Source: Pseudomonas allokribbensis (lineage in GTDB: Bacteria > Pseudomonadota > Gammaproteobacteria > Pseudomonadales > Pseudomonadaceae). From it: 64,000 bases of DNA. The first letter of the stretch is position 1, and each line of letters starts with the position of its first letter. Of this stretch, positions 26,734 to 36,888 are shown one piece after another. The notes beneath the pieces are model-generated. The model was not told where the DNA came from. It made no database searches and saw only the letters and a program-made list of their open reading frames with translations. The translations under genes were made by a program, and so were the position numbers. The stretch spans positions 4,411,001-4,475,000 of the forward strand of contig NZ_CP062252.1 in NCBI RefSeq assembly GCF_014863605.1, read 5' to 3'.

Positions 26734-28305
26734 TCAGCGGTCCGAACGCATCAACTCACCAATGCCGCCGTCCATCGACAACACCGCAGCGCGATTGCGA
26801 CCAGCGTTCTTGGCTTGATACAGCGCCGCATCGGCACGCTGGATGAACAATTCCGGGCTGTCGTTGCCCAGCGGAATGAACGAATAGCAGCCCAGGCTCA
26901 CGGTGAGATAACCGGTGGGCGAGCCGCTGTGGGTGATGTGTTTGTCCATGACGCTGCGGCGGATCTGCCCGGCAATCGCCAGCGCGCCGTTGATGTCGGT
27001 GTCCGGCAACAGCACCGCAAACTCTTCGCCGCCGTAGCGCACCGCCAGATCGGATTTGCGCTGGCAGCAGTTCTTCACCACCAGAGCGACCTGGGTCAGG
27101 CAATGATCGCCGGCCACATGGCCGTAGGCATCGTTGTAGCGCTTGAAGAAATCGATATCGAGCATGATCAGACTGACCGGACTCGATTGCCGGGCCCCCC
27201 GGGCGAACTCAATCTCCAGCGATTGCTCGAACAGGCGCCGGTTGGCCAGCCCGGTCAGACTGTCGTGAGTGGCAATCAGCTCCAGCGCCCGCTGGGCCTT
27301 GAGCAGGTTTTTCTCGATCCGCTCGCCGTCACGCACCTGATGGATGAACACCCAGCCAAACAGCCCAACCCCAAGCATCACCAGCGCCACGATCACGCTG
27401 GACTGGAAAGCGCGGTCATGCCAGCCCTTGAGAATCGTGTCCCGCGAGGAAGAGGCAGACACCACCAGCGGATAACTTTCGAGCTGCCGATAACCGTAAA
27501 GTCGTGTGACCCCATCGACCACAGAATCGATCATCGCCGTACCGGCGGAGGCATTGGGAAGCAGCGTCTGATAGATCTCGCCCTTGGCCAGCGAGGTACC
27601 GATCAACGCATCGTCGAACGGCCGGCGCGCAAGCAAAGTGCCGTCGGTCAGTCCGAGGAACATGGTGCCGTTGTCATCCAGGCTGAAGCTTTTGAAGAAC
27701 CGGTCGAAGTACGACATCTTGATGCCGGCCAGCAACACGCCCTGGAAATTGCCGGCGCGGTCGTTGACCCGTTTGGAGATCGGGATAATCCAATCACCGT
27801 TTTCACGGCTGCGGATCGCCGGGCCGATGTGCGCCACGGCCGACACGTTCTGTTGGTGAAACTTGAAGTACTCGCGATCCGCCACGCCATTGCCACGCGG
27901 CAGATCAGGGAATGAGGTGATCACCCACTGCCCTTCGCGATCGAACAGGAACATGCCGTGCAACTGCTCCAGTTGCTGCACCCGGCGCGCGAAGGTTCTC
28001 TGCAAACGCGGCTTCTGCGCCGCGCCATAGCCGTCTTCCTGAATCCAGTCGACCAGGCTGGTCATCACCAGATCAGCGGCCAGAAAGGTGTCTTCGGCCT
28101 GCTGCGCCATCGCCCGGGTCAGGTTGGCCGAAGACATCTGCGCATTCGCCAGATCCTGCCGGCGCGACTGCTCGATCTGCAAATACAGCAGACCGGACAG
28201 GCACAGACACACCGCAACGATGAACAGCACCGCCGCCTTGCGCAGCGGCAAACGCTTGAGTGTGCCGCCGGGGGCCTGATGCGGATCGTGAATGGGGATA
28301 GGCAA
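26734..28305 (-). CDS. Diguanylate cyclase with periplasmic sensor domain
   Basis: The 523-residue protein has two membrane segments (about 22-42 and 300-325). They bracket a periplasmic region with a Cache-like pattern (GMFLFDREGQWVITSF, ADREYFKFHQ, IPISKRVND). The cytoplasmic GGDEF domain has the active-site GGEEF at 425-429 and a preceding RKSD at 416-419 that fits the c-di-GMP inhibitory I-site. It should be an active, feedback-inhibited cyclase promoting biofilm formation. I choose the TTG at 28305 as start, because AGGA lies seven bases before it and MPIPIHDPHQ leads into the first membrane helix; the longer frame begins at another TTG (28410). Confidence 0.9.
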   Translation of the reverse strand: MPIPIHDPHQAPGGTLKRLPLRKAAVLFIVAVCLCLSGLLYLQIEQSRRQDLANAQMSSANLTRAMAQQAEDTFLAADLVMTSLVDWIQEDGYGAAQKPRLQRTFARRVQQLEQLHGMFLFDREGQWVITSFPDLPRGNGVADREYFKFHQQNVSAVAHIGPAIRSRENGDWIIPISKRVNDRAGNFQGVLLAGIKMSYFDRFFKSFSLDDNGTMFLGLTDGTLLARRPFDDALIGTSLAKGEIYQTLLPNASAGTAMIDSVVDGVTRLYGYRQLESYPLVVSASSSRDTILKGWHDRAFQSSVIVALVMLGVGLFGWVFIHQVRDGERIEKNLLKAQRALELIATHDSLTGLANRRLFEQSLEIEFARGARQSSPVSLIMLDIDFFKRYNDAYGHVAGDHCLTQVALVVKNCCQRKSDLAVRYGGEEFAVLLPDTDINGALAIAGQIRRSVMDKHITHSGSPTGYLTVSLGCYSFIPLGNDSPELFIQRADAALYQAKNAGRNRAAVLSMDGGIGELMRSDR

Positions 28306-28489
28306 AAGCGTGTCCTGGGCAGGTACGACAGGGGCAAAGGCCCGAAACCCTTGTTTTTTGTGAGCGTAGCCCACCGGATAGTGCGGGGCAACCAAGTGCC
28401 ACCGAGACAATCCCGACCCCGTTGATATCGGCGCGCAGCGGAAATGGATGACCTGCGAGGCGATTTATTTTTCAGAGCTCGCCATGCTC

Positions 28490-28951
28490 TTAATCCACCA
28501 ATGACGGTTGGGTAGCAACCGAGACGGTAAAGGCCACGACAAACAGCACGACGAGCACCCAGAACATCACCACAAGTATCTGCATGACGACCTTCAGGTT
28601 TTTATAAAGCCAGCGCAACCAATGGCCTTCGGGTTTAGCTTCCGAGCGAGTTCTGAGTACGCCGTTCAAATAAAAGCCGAGAAGGGCCAACAGTGCGCCA
28701 TCAATGAACAGCGCAGGCAGGCCGGCTGAGGGAAAAATGCTTCCCCACCGATAAAATGACGACCGGCTCAGGAACACCACATAACACGTGAGGCTGCCGT
28801 AGGGGATGGCTCTCCACCATTTACCGGTCAGTGCTCCGGCCATCAGGCACATCATCACCATGAACGGGTTGAGGAGAATATGGATCATCCAATCCAGTAC
28901 GTCGGGGAAGTAGCCTGGGGAATTGATGCTGCGCCAGATATATTCAAACAT
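28490..28951 (-). CDS. Hypothetical inner-membrane protein
   Basis: The 153-residue protein has about four hydrophobic segments: VLDWMIHILLNPFMVMMCLM, SLTCYVVFLSRS, GALLALLGFYLNG, and a strong C-terminal one near residues 122-145. I do not recognise the family. It is transcribed alone on the reverse strand, with a gap of about 180 bp to the diguanylate cyclase start. No partner is suggested by context. Confidence 0.6.
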   Translation of the reverse strand: MFEYIWRSINSPGYFPDVLDWMIHILLNPFMVMMCLMAGALTGKWWRAIPYGSLTCYVVFLSRSSFYRWGSIFPSAGLPALFIDGALLALLGFYLNGVLRTRSEAKPEGHWLRWLYKNLKVVMQILVVMFWVLVVLFVVAFTVSVATQPSLVD

Positions 28952-29052
28952 TGTTCAGTTTCTTGCCTTCTATGGAGTCGGTGGTGCTTCCGTGCCGCTG
29001 TACGGTATCGGCGTATCCTCGGATGACATAAGCCCTGTCGTGTAAACATAAA

Positions 29053-29085
29053 AAAACAGGCGCCTGAAAAGGCGCCTGTTTTTGT
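29053..29085. terminator. Intrinsic terminator after RNase T2 gene
   Basis: A perfect 10-bp stem (AACAGGCGCC at 29055-29064 and its complement at 29071-29080, loop TGAAAA) is followed on the reverse strand by a run of T. It ends the RNase T2 transcript. Confidence 0.85.
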
Positions 29086-29103
29086 GGTCGGTTACCGCTC
29101 AGG

Positions 29104-29769
29104 TCAGCGCGACGGCGGAACCCGGATATCCCCTGCCCGGCACTGGGTTTTCACGCCCTTGCCGCAGGCGCCGAATTGCAGGTCCTTGCCCATGCACACC
29201 CGTACTTCCGAGAGTTCCGGGCCGCTGCAGATCACGGCGATGCCGTCTGCCGGGATGCCCGGATTGCTCTTGCGGAACAGGTCGGCGATTTCCTGCGCTT
29301 CGAAGTAATAAGAGTTGCTGAACGGTTGCAGCTCTTGCGGGATTGTCACCGCCGCCACGGCTTTATCCGCTTCGTCGAAATAGCCCATTGCACCGAGACC
29401 GCTGCAGGTGCCGTGCTTGCTCCACTCGTGATCGAGGAGTTTTTTGGTCGGGAACAGCGTCAGGCCCTTGGCGGTTTCGGCGGCCGACAGGTTGGTCAGC
29501 GGCGGGCAGGATTCCGGCCAGCCGCCCTTGGCGTATTGCGGCCACAGGCCATGCAGGACAAAACCGTAGCCCTTGCCGGTGCACTGAGGATCATCCTTGT
29601 GAGTCAGGCAGAACGTCGGCGACCAGGACAGCGTCAGCAGGTAGTAATCGAACACCCCCGCCACTGACTCCGTGGGTGCCTTGTTGGCATGCGACTGACG
29701 CGCCGAACTCAGGCCGATGCTACCGACCGTCAGCGCAATCAGCGCCATAATTGTAAAAAGCTTTTTCAT
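29104..29769 (-). CDS. Ribonuclease T2 family protein (RNase I-like), secreted
   Basis: The 221-residue protein has an N-terminal signal sequence (KKLFTIMALIALTVGSIGLS). Both RNase T2 catalytic segments are visible: CAS1 as FVLHGLWPQ near residue 70 and CAS2 as HEWSKHGTC near residue 115, giving the active-site histidines, and there are several cysteines for disulfides. The enzyme should degrade RNA non-specifically in the periplasm or outside the cell. The start at 29769 is chosen because GGGAAG lies directly upstream and the signal peptide begins there. It is a single-gene unit with its own terminator. Confidence 0.9.
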   Translation of the reverse strand: MKKLFTIMALIALTVGSIGLSSARQSHANKAPTESVAGVFDYYLLTLSWSPTFCLTHKDDPQCTGKGYGFVLHGLWPQYAKGGWPESCPPLTNLSAAETAKGLTLFPTKKLLDHEWSKHGTCSGLGAMGYFDEADKAVAAVTIPQELQPFSNSYYFEAQEIADLFRKSNPGIPADGIAVICSGPELSEVRVCMGKDLQFGACGKGVKTQCRAGDIRVPPSR

Positions 29770-29938
29770 CTTCCCGTTCCTTGGGACGCTGGCGTCCATG
29801 GTTTTTGTGATCTGACCGTCAAGTGGTCAGGGGCTGATTGAGTCATGCCAGTGTTGCAAGCGCATGACGCAAGGCAAAGCTGTACTACGTTGAAAGGTCT
29901 ACGATTAATAAGCAGACACCAAAAACAGGGATCCCGAA

Positions 29939-30421
29939 ATGAGTAAAGCAGACGAACTCGCCGCGAAGCTCAAGCAAACCCGGCACACCCACGCGGACGA
30001 CATCACCTGCGCCGAACTGGAAATCGATTGCTGGCCGGCGGTGGTCTACGACCTGTATCACCGCATCGAGGGCTGGTTGCAACCGGTCACCGAGGTGGGA
30101 CTGAAGATTCGGCGAAATCCTACCCATGTTTGCGAAAGTTCGCCGGAAGGCGAAACGCACGACTACGCTATCGACCAATTGATCATCGAGGCCAACCATC
30201 ACAGCCTGACCTTTGATCCCATCGCGCGGTTCACCGAGGACGGTGCCGGTCGCGTGCAGATCGTCCTGCCGGGCCGGGACACTTCCCTGCTGCGGACCGT
30301 CGACGAACACGGCGAGAGTCATTGGTGGTTGCAGACGATCGAGACCGGGCAACAACTGGATGCGATTGCCCTGACGGAAAACAACCTGCTGCTGGTGGTT
30401 CAGGAAGGTCTCGGGTTGTAG
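29939..30421 (+). CDS. Hypothetical protein, 160 residues
   Basis: I do not recognise this family. The protein appears soluble and acidic, with no signal peptide. It starts with a short helical segment (MSKADELAAKLKQTRH) and continues as mixed alpha/beta with Trp-rich patches (EIDCWPAVVYDLYHRIEGWL near 28-47; HWWLQTIETGQQ near 128). GC-rich codon use is like that of the neighbours, which supports a real gene. It is convergent with a LysR gene (gap six bases) and divergent from the RNase T2 gene. Confidence 0.65.
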   Translation: MSKADELAAKLKQTRHTHADDITCAELEIDCWPAVVYDLYHRIEGWLQPVTEVGLKIRRNPTHVCESSPEGETHDYAIDQLIIEANHHSLTFDPIARFTEDGAGRVQIVLPGRDTSLLRTVDEHGESHWWLQTIETGQQLDAIALTENNLLLVVQEGLGL

Positions 30422-30427
30422 GACGCT

Positions 30428-31282
30428 TCACTCCCGTCGCGCCGAGCAATAGTCGACGATCACCCGGGAAACCGCTTCGATCATCTGTGGATCGGCATGA
30501 CTCGCCGTGAACAGGCGAAACTCCGCGTCCGGCAGCGTCGGCAAACCCAGTTCCACACCGAGCGCCGCCAGGCCTTGCCCCAACTGGCTGGCGGCCATCG
30601 GCGCCACCGCGAACCCGGCCAACGCCGCGGCACGCAAGCCAGCGGTGCTGGTGCAGAGCATCGCGGTGCGCTGGGCAATGCCGGCCTGGGCCAGGCGGGT
30701 CAACGCGGCTTCGCGATACGGACAGGGTTCGGGGAACAGCGCCAGCGGCAACGGCGTCGGCAATTGGGCGACCGGTTGCGCCGACCACGCCCACACCAGC
30801 GGTTCCTGCCACAGCAACAACCCCGGCTCTCGGGTCTCGCACAGCGACCCGATGACCAACTCCAGATTGCCCTGCTTCATCTGGTTCAACAACGTACCGG
30901 GAATGTTGACCTGCACATCGATCTCCATGCCCGGATGCTGCGCCGCGCAGTCCTGCAGTGCCCGCAACAACCTTGGCTCGACAAAATCCTCCGACACGCC
31001 AATCCGCACCCTTCCCTGAAACGGCGTGCGCGTGAGCTGTGCCCAGGCGTCGCGATTCAGCGCCAGAATCGTGCGCGCATAGGCGATCAAGCGCTCGCCA
31101 TCCGCCGTCAACTGCTGGGAGCGGGTCGTGCGTTTGAGCAACGGTTTGCCGATCTGCTCTTCCAGCCGTCGCAGATGACCGCTGACCGCCGATTGGGTCA
31201 GGTGCAGTTTTTCGGCGGCACGGCTGAAGCCGTCCTCGTCGACAACGGTGACAAAGGTCTTCAACAACAGGGCGTCGAACAT
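30428..31282 (-). CDS. LysR-family transcriptional regulator
   Basis: The 284-residue protein has the LysR winged helix-turn-helix at its N-terminus (FVTVVDEDGFSRAAEKLHLTQSAVSGHLRRLEEQIG, about residues 10-44, a variant of the usual pattern). An effector-binding domain of normal length follows. It is divergent from an FMN azoreductase gene about 100 bp away, which is the most likely target. I prefer the ATG at 31282; the longer frame uses TTG. Confidence 0.9.
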   Translation of the reverse strand: MFDALLLKTFVTVVDEDGFSRAAEKLHLTQSAVSGHLRRLEEQIGKPLLKRTTRSQQLTADGERLIAYARTILALNRDAWAQLTRTPFQGRVRIGVSEDFVEPRLLRALQDCAAQHPGMEIDVQVNIPGTLLNQMKQGNLELVIGSLCETREPGLLLWQEPLVWAWSAQPVAQLPTPLPLALFPEPCPYREAALTRLAQAGIAQRTAMLCTSTAGLRAAALAGFAVAPMAASQLGQGLAALGVELGLPTLPDAEFRLFTASHADPQMIEAVSRVIVDYCSARRE

Positions 31283-31383
31283 AGTTGAATATGTGATCAA
31301 TGGCCGATTTATTTACAATTTATAGTGAGAAGCCAGCTATGTTGCAATGCCTCGCCTTCCCTAACCGAATGTCGAGGCCCACC

Positions 31384-32031
31384 GTGACCACCCTCCTGCA
31401 CATCGAATGCTCACCCCGCAAACAGCGCTCCGCGTCCATTGAAGTGGCGCACCGTTTCATTGAGCGCTATCAGCAAAATGATTCGCAGACCCAGGTTCGC
31501 ACGCTCGATTTATGGAGCCTGCACCTGCCGGAGTTCGACGAGGACGCGATGAACGCCAAATACGCAGGCCTGAGTGGAACACCGCTGACGCCGTCGCAAC
31601 AAGCGGCCTGGCAGACCCTCGAAGACCTCGCCGCCCACCTACGCGGGGCCGATGTGCTGGTCTTCTCGGTGCCGCTGTGGAATTTCAGCATTCCCTACAA
31701 GCTCAAGCACTTCATCGACCTGGTGTCGCAGAAAGACATCCTCTTCAGCTTCGATCCGGAGCGCGGGTTGCGAGGTTTGCTGCAAGGCAAGAAAGCCGTC
31801 GTGGCCTATGCGCGGGGGATGGATTTTTCCGCGCAGTCGATCACGCCGGCCGAGCGTTTCGATTTTCAGAAACCGTACATGGAAGCGTGGCTGGAGTTTA
31901 TCGGCGTGAGCGATGTGCACACGTTGATTGTCGAGAAAACGATCTTCGGTGAAGAGGTCGATCGCGATTCGCGGTTCGCCGCATCGCAACAAGCTCGGGA
32001 TCTTGCGGACAACCTCAGCCGCCGAACCTGA
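31384..32031 (+). CDS. azoR: FMN-dependent NADH-azoreductase (AzoR/flavodoxin-like)
   Basis: The 215-residue protein matches the AzoR family. The N-terminal flavin-binding strand and loop are TTLLHIECSPRKQRSASIEV. The second FMN contact is FSVPLWNFSIPYKLKHFIDL near residue 95, close to the MYNFxIP motif of AzoR. The segment AYARGMDFS comes later. Such enzymes reduce quinones and azo dyes with NADH. I take GTG 31384 as the start, because GAGG lies six bases before it and it gives the family-typical N-terminus; the ATGs at 31300 and 31369 would add an unrelated leader. The divergent LysR gene probably controls it. Confidence 0.85.
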   Translation: MTTLLHIECSPRKQRSASIEVAHRFIERYQQNDSQTQVRTLDLWSLHLPEFDEDAMNAKYAGLSGTPLTPSQQAAWQTLEDLAAHLRGADVLVFSVPLWNFSIPYKLKHFIDLVSQKDILFSFDPERGLRGLLQGKKAVVAYARGMDFSAQSITPAERFDFQKPYMEAWLEFIGVSDVHTLIVEKTIFGEEVDRDSRFAASQQARDLADNLSRRT

Positions 32032-32115
32032 CACAACTGTAATCCGCGCCTCAGCCAACTGAAAGCCGGCGCTGGTTAGCCTCCCCGTCATTCGTCAAAC
32101 GGGGACTTCCAGCGC

Positions 32116-33819
32116 ATGCCTTCCACCACCACAAGACGCACCTTCGTCAAAGGCCTGGCCGCCGGCGGTCTGCTCGGCGGCCTCGGTCTGTGGCGTACGC
32201 CGGTCTGGGCGTTGAACAGCCCCGGCCAGGTAAATGAGCTCAGCGGTACAGACTTCGAACTGTTCATCGGCGAAACCCCGGTCAACTTCACCGGCCAGCC
32301 GCGCACCGCGATGACCATCAACGGCGGCGTGCCCGGCCCGCTGCTGCGCTGGCGCGAAGGCGACACCGTGACCCTGCGGGTGCGCAACCGGCTCAAGGCC
32401 GACACCTCGATCCATTGGCACGGCATTCTGCTGCCGGCCAACATGGACGGCGTGCCGGGTTTGAGTTTTCACGGCATCGAACCGGGTGGCGTGTACGTCT
32501 ATCAATTCACGGTGCGCCAGCACGGCACCTACTGGTATCACAGCCATTCCGGGTTGCAGGAGCAGGCCGGCGTCTATGGGCCGCTGGTGATCGACGCCCG
32601 GGAGCCGGAGCCGTTCCACTACGACCGCGAGCATGTGGTGATGCTCAGCGACTGGACCGACGAAGAGCCGGCCAGCCTGATGAAGACCCTGAAAAAGCAG
32701 TCCGACTACTACAACTTCCGCAAGCGCACTGTCGGCGATTTCATCCATGACGTCGGCGAAAAAGGCTGGGGCGCCACCGTCGCTGATCGCACGATGTGGG
32801 CGCAGATGAAGATGAATCCCACCGACATCGCCGATGTCAGCGGCGCCACGTACACCTTCCTGATGAACGGCCACGCACCGGATTCCAACTGGACGGGGCT
32901 GTTCCGGCCCGGTGAAAAGCTGCGTCTGCGGCTGATCAACGGTTCGGCCATGACTTACTTCGACGTGCGTATTCCCGGCTTGAAAATGACCGTGGTCGCC
33001 GCTGACGGCCTGCACGTCAAACCGGTCAGCGTCGACGAGTTGCGCATCGCCGTGGCGGAAACCTATGACGTGATCGTCGAGCCCGCTGCCGACGCCTACA
33101 CCCTGTTCGCCCAGGCCATGGACCGCACCGGCTACGCCCGTGGCACCCTTGCCGCCCGCGCCGGGTTGTCGGCCCCGGTGCCGGCGCTGGACCCGCGCCC
33201 GCTGGTGACCATGGACGACATGGGCATGGGCGGCATGGATCATGGCTCGATGGACATGAGCGGCATGGACCACGCCAGCATGAACATGGGCCCGATGCAG
33301 TCGCACCCCGACAGCGAAAAAGACAACCCATTGGTGGACATGCAAGCCATGACCACCGCCCCGAAACTCGACGACCCCGGCCTCGGCCTGCGCAACAACG
33401 GGCGCCGCGTACTGACCTACGCCGACCTGCGCAGCACCTTCGAAGACCCCGACGGCCGCGAACCTGCCCGCACGATCGAACTGCACCTCACCGGCCACAT
33501 GGAGAAATTCGCCTGGTCGTTCAACGGCATCAAGTTCTCCGACGCCGAGCCCCTGCGTTTGAAGTACGGCGAGCGCATCCGCCTGGTGCTGGTCAACGAC
33601 ACGATGATGACCCACCCCATCCACCTGCACGGCATGTGGAGCGATCTGGAAGACGAAAACGGCGACTTCCAGGTGCGCAAACACACCATCGACATGCCCC
33701 CCGGCACGCGCCGCAGCTATCGCGTGACCGCCGATGCGCTGGGCCGCTGGGCCTTTCACTGTCATCTGCTTTATCACATGGAAATGGGCATGTTCCGTGA
33801 AGTGCGGGTGGAAGAATGA
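32116..33819 (+). CDS. copA: Multicopper oxidase, copper resistance CopA
   Basis: The 567-residue protein starts with a twin-arginine signal ([17 protein letters not shown]). The cupredoxin domains carry [16 protein letters not shown] and [14 protein letters not shown], and the C-terminal copper centre has HPIHLHGMW and [14 protein letters not shown] Met/His-rich loop ([19 protein letters not shown], near 370-390) is typical of CopA/PcoA and binds extra copper. It acts in the periplasm, oxidising and sequestering copper. It begins a copA-copB-copC-copD run on one strand, probably one operon. No copRS sensor pair is seen nearby. Confidence 0.95.
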   Translation: MPSTTTRRTFVKGLAAGGLLGGLGLWRTPVWALNSPGQVNELSGTDFELFIGETPVNFTGQPRTAMTINGGVPGPLLRWREGDTVTLRVRNRLKADTSIHWHGILLPANMDGVPGLSFHGIEPGGVYVYQFTVRQHGTYWYHSHSGLQEQAGVYGPLVIDAREPEPFHYDREHVVMLSDWTDEEPASLMKTLKKQSDYYNFRKRTVGDFIHDVGEKGWGATVADRTMWAQMKMNPTDIADVSGATYTFLMNGHAPDSNWTGLFRPGEKLRLRLINGSAMTYFDVRIPGLKMTVVAADGLHVKPVSVDELRIAVAETYDVIVEPAADAYTLFAQAMDRTGYARGTLAARAGLSAPVPALDPRPLVTMDDMGMGGMDHGSMDMSGMDHASMNMGPMQSHPDSEKDNPLVDMQAMTTAPKLDDPGLGLRNNGRRVLTYADLRSTFEDPDGREPARTIELHLTGHMEKFAWSFNGIKFSDAEPLRLKYGERIRLVLVNDTMMTHPIHLHGMWSDLEDENGDFQVRKHTIDMPPGTRRSYRVTADALGRWAFHCHLLYHMEMGMFREVRVEE

Positions 33820-33830
33820 GGACGCTGACC

Positions 33831-34688
33831 ATGACTCGATTTGCCGTGTTTTCGTTGTCACTCCTGACGCTGTCTTCGGCGTTCGCCGCCAGCGACATGC
33901 AGGGCATGGACCACAGCCAGATGGGCGATATGCAAAGCATGGACGACGGCATGATGCAGCCCGCCGCGCCAACTGAAAGCCGCACGCCGATCCCGAAGCT
34001 GACCGACGCCGACCGCGCCGCCGTGTTCACCAGCCCCGGTGGCCACCAGGTGCACGACAGCGCGATCAACACGTACTTCCTCGCCGACAAACTCGAATGG
34101 CAGAACGGCGACGACGCCAGCACTCTGGCCTGGGATTTGTCCGGCTGGATCGGCGGCGACATCGATCGTCTGTGGCTGCGCTCCGAGGGCGAACGCAGCA
34201 ACGGCAAGACCGAAGACGCGGAGATCCAGGCGCTGTGGGGCCACGCGATTTCGCCATGGTGGGACGTGGTCAGCGGCGTGCGCCAGGACTTCAAACCCGG
34301 CGCCCCGCAAACCTGGGCCGCGTTCGGTCTGCAAGGCATGGCGCTGTACAACTTCGAAGCCGAAGCCACGGCGTTCATCGGCGAAAACGGCCAGAGCGCG
34401 GTACGGCTGGAGGGCGACTACGACATCCTGCTGACCAATCGCCTGATCCTGCAGCCGACCGCCGAACTCAACGTCTACGGCAAAAACGACCCGCAACGTG
34501 GCCTCGGCTCCGGCCTCTCGAACACCGAAGCCGGATTGCGCTTGCGCTATGAAATCCGCCGCGAGTTTGCGCCGTACATCGGCGTGACCTGGAACCGCAC
34601 CTACGGCAACACCGCCGATTACGCACGGGAAGAAGGCGAGGATCGCAGCGAAGCGCGACTCGTCCTCGGCGTGCGGCTGTGGTTCTGA
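33831..34688 (+). CDS. copB: Copper resistance outer-membrane protein CopB
   Basis: The 285-residue protein has a signal peptide ([20 protein letters not shown]). A short Met/His-rich segment follows ([21 protein letters not shown]). A beta-barrel domain has [21 protein letters not shown] and GVRLWF at the C-terminus, with Phe as last residue as in outer-membrane proteins. GAGGA lies eight bases before this ATG; a longer reading from 33816 would overlap copA by four bases. It is the usual partner of CopA. Confidence 0.93.
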   Translation: MTRFAVFSLSLLTLSSAFAASDMQGMDHSQMGDMQSMDDGMMQPAAPTESRTPIPKLTDADRAAVFTSPGGHQVHDSAINTYFLADKLEWQNGDDASTLAWDLSGWIGGDIDRLWLRSEGERSNGKTEDAEIQALWGHAISPWWDVVSGVRQDFKPGAPQTWAAFGLQGMALYNFEAEATAFIGENGQSAVRLEGDYDILLTNRLILQPTAELNVYGKNDPQRGLGSGLSNTEAGLRLRYEIRREFAPYIGVTWNRTYGNTADYAREEGEDRSEARLVLGVRLWF

Positions 34689-34743
34689 ATCCGTTTCATC
34701 CACCCCTGAAAATCCACCGCCGAAGAGCGGTAAGAGGCCTCGC

Positions 34744-35118
34744 ATGCGCATGATCAAGACAACCTTCATCCTCGCCACCGGATTGCTCTTGAGCACCCTG
34801 GCCCAGGCCCACCCGAAACTGCTGTCGTCGACCCCGGCCGAAGGCGCGGACGGCGCGCCACCGGAGAAAATCGAACTGCGCTTTTCGGAGAACCTGATGA
34901 CCCAGTTCTCCGGCGCCAAACTGGTGATGACCGAAATGCCCGGCATGGCCCACTCGCCGATGCCGATGAAGGCCAAAGTCAGCGCCGGCAGCGATCCGAA
35001 AACCATGCTCGTCACCCCGCTCTCGCCTTTGCCGGCCGGCACCTACAAGGTCGAATGGCGCGCGGTGTCGTCGGACACTCACCCGATCACCGGCAACGTC
35101 ACGTTCAAAGTGAAGTGA
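34744..35118 (+). CDS. copC: Periplasmic copper-binding protein CopC
   Basis: The 124-residue protein has a signal peptide ending at AQA, so the mature protein begins with His (HPKLLSSTPAEGA), the Cu(II) ligand of CopC. A Met-rich patch (MTEMPGMAHSPMPMK) supplies the Cu(I) site, and SDTHPITGNVTFKVK closes the beta sandwich. The length equals that of CopC/YobA proteins. GAGG lies six bases before the first ATG. It hands copper to CopD, whose gene begins three bases after its stop. Confidence 0.94.
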   Translation: MRMIKTTFILATGLLLSTLAQAHPKLLSSTPAEGADGAPPEKIELRFSENLMTQFSGAKLVMTEMPGMAHSPMPMKAKVSAGSDPKTMLVTPLSPLPAGTYKVEWRAVSSDTHPITGNVTFKVK

Positions 35119-35121
35119 CCG

Positions 35122-35985
35122 ATGGCCGACCTGATCAACATCCTCCTGCGGATGGCGTTGTACGTGGATTTGCTGCTGTTGTTCGGGGTGGCGTTGTTTG
35201 GGTTGTACAACGTTGACGCGACGCTGCGGTGTCGGCCGATGCTGCGCGGGATGGCGTTGATCGGGGCATTGCTGTCGGTCGCCGGACTGGTGCTGATGAC
35301 CCGCGCCATGAGCGGTGAAACGGAATTCGCGGCGCTGTGGCCGCATCTGCAAATGATGCTGTTTGAAACCGATGTCGGGCTGGCGTGGGCGGTGCGGATG
35401 ATTGCGCTGATCGTCTTGATGATCTGGCCGGGTGTGTGGCTGGCGTCGATAGCCGGCGCACTCGCCCTCGCCTCTCTGGCCTGGAGCGGGCACGGGGCGA
35501 TGGATAACGCCTGGCATCTGCTCAGCGACATCCTGCACCTGCTCGCGGCGGGTGCATGGATGGGCGCCATGCTGGCGTTGATCTTGATGTCACGGCTCGA
35601 CGCTCTGTTCAGCGAAGCGCGAATTCGTTCGCTGGCCGATGCCGTCAAACGTTTCGAAGGCGTGGGCGCGGCGATTGTGCTCATCCTTTCCGTGAGCGGC
35701 GTACTGAATTACCTGTTCATCGTCGGCCCGACACTGGACGACGTCTTGCTCCGCACCTACGGGATGCTGCTGGCGATCAAGGTCGTGCTGTTTGCCGGCA
35801 TGCTGGTTTTAGCGGCGCTGAACCGCTTTCACCTCGGCCCGTTGCTGGAGCAATCGCTGCGCGCGGGGCAGCATCAGGTGGCGGCCAATGCTCTACGCCG
35901 CAGCGTGTTATTTGAGCTGGTTATTGCGCTGTTGATTGTGGGGTTGGTGGCATGGCTGGGAACGCTCGGGCCGGACGCGGGATGA
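35122..35985 (+). CDS. copD: Copper resistance inner-membrane protein CopD
   Basis: The 287-residue protein has about eight membrane segments and the CopD pattern. LIGALLSVAGLVLMTRAMSG lies in the second helix region, WSGHGAMDNAWHLLSDILHLLAAGAWMGAM is near residues 112-141, and LAALNRFHLGPLL comes later. The His residues within helices are candidate copper ligands. It would import or relay copper from CopC into the cytoplasm. It is the last cop gene here; the next gene (pheC-like) starts about 60 bp downstream. Confidence 0.92.
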   Translation: MADLINILLRMALYVDLLLLFGVALFGLYNVDATLRCRPMLRGMALIGALLSVAGLVLMTRAMSGETEFAALWPHLQMMLFETDVGLAWAVRMIALIVLMIWPGVWLASIAGALALASLAWSGHGAMDNAWHLLSDILHLLAAGAWMGAMLALILMSRLDALFSEARIRSLADAVKRFEGVGAAIVLILSVSGVLNYLFIVGPTLDDVLLRTYGMLLAIKVVLFAGMLVLAALNRFHLGPLLEQSLRAGQHQVAANALRRSVLFELVIALLIVGLVAWLGTLGPDAG

Positions 35986-36044
35986 CACCCGGCAAACCCT
36001 TTCACTACACTGGCCCGCACTCCCACTGCACAAGCCCGATCTCC

Positions 36045-36830
36045 ATGACAATTCGAAAAAACACGACGATCCTCTGCGGTTTGCTGGCGCTGGCCAGCAC
36101 CGCCCATGCGCAAGAGCCAGTCTCACACCTGGACACCATCCAGCAACAAGGCCAGTTGCGTGTCTGCACCACCGGCGACTACAAACCCTACACCTTCAAA
36201 CGCGCGGACGGCGGTTTCGAAGGCATCGACATCGCCATGGCGCAGTCCCTGGCCGACAGCCTCGGCGTGAAAATCGAGTGGGTGCAGACCACCTGGAAAA
36301 CCCTGATGCCGGACATGCAGGCCGGCAAGTGCGACATCGGCATGGGCGGCATTTCGGTGACGCTCGAGCGGCAGAAAAAGGCCTACTTCAGCAACACCCT
36401 CGACGTCGACGGCAAGATCCCGCTGGTGCGTTGCGCCGACCAGTCCAAGTACCAGACCATCGAGCAGATCAACCAGCCGAACGTGCGTCTGGTCGAACCG
36501 GCCGGCGGCACCAACGAAGCCTTCGTCCACGCCTTCCTGCCCAAGGCGCAACTGGCCTTGCACGACAACGTGACGATCTTCGAACAACTGCTCGACAACA
36601 AGGCTGACGTGATGATCACCGACGCCTCCGAAGCGCGGTATCAACAGAAACAGAAACCCGGTCTCTGCGCGGTCAACCCGGAGCAGTTCATGCAGTACGG
36701 GGAAAAGGCCTATTTGCTGCCGCGTGATGACATGAGCTGGAAGCTGTATGTCGATCAGTGGCTGCACTTGAGCAAGGTGACCGGGAAATATCAGAAGGTC
36801 ATTGGCGAGTGGCTGGCAGGGCCGCAGTAA
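36045..36830 (+). CDS. pheC: Periplasmic cyclohexadienyl dehydratase-like protein (PheC type)
   Basis: The 261-residue protein has a signal peptide ending near AHAQE. It has a solute-binding-protein fold whose motifs resemble Pseudomonas PheC: TTGDYKPYTF, MGGISVTLERQKKAYFSNT, PAGGTNEAFVH, DNVTIFEQLLDNKADVMITDASEAR and EKAYLLPRDD. PheC converts prephenate or arogenate to phenylpyruvate or phenylalanine in the periplasm. An amino-acid-binding transport protein is the alternative, but no ABC permease genes adjoin it. The start at 36045 gives a clean signal peptide; the longer frame overlaps copD. A terminator follows at 36859. Confidence 0.75.
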   Translation: MTIRKNTTILCGLLALASTAHAQEPVSHLDTIQQQGQLRVCTTGDYKPYTFKRADGGFEGIDIAMAQSLADSLGVKIEWVQTTWKTLMPDMQAGKCDIGMGGISVTLERQKKAYFSNTLDVDGKIPLVRCADQSKYQTIEQINQPNVRLVEPAGGTNEAFVHAFLPKAQLALHDNVTIFEQLLDNKADVMITDASEARYQQKQKPGLCAVNPEQFMQYGEKAYLLPRDDMSWKLYVDQWLHLSKVTGKYQKVIGEWLAGPQ

Positions 36831-36858
36831 GTCTTTCAGGGCGAAATACGTAAAACGA

Positions 36859-36888
36859 AAAAGGGCGCCTCCATAGGCGCCCTTTTTT
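36859..36888 (+). terminator. Intrinsic terminator after pheC-like gene
   Basis: GGGCGCCT and AGGCGCCC form a perfect 8-bp stem with loop CCAT, followed by a run of six T. Confidence 0.88.
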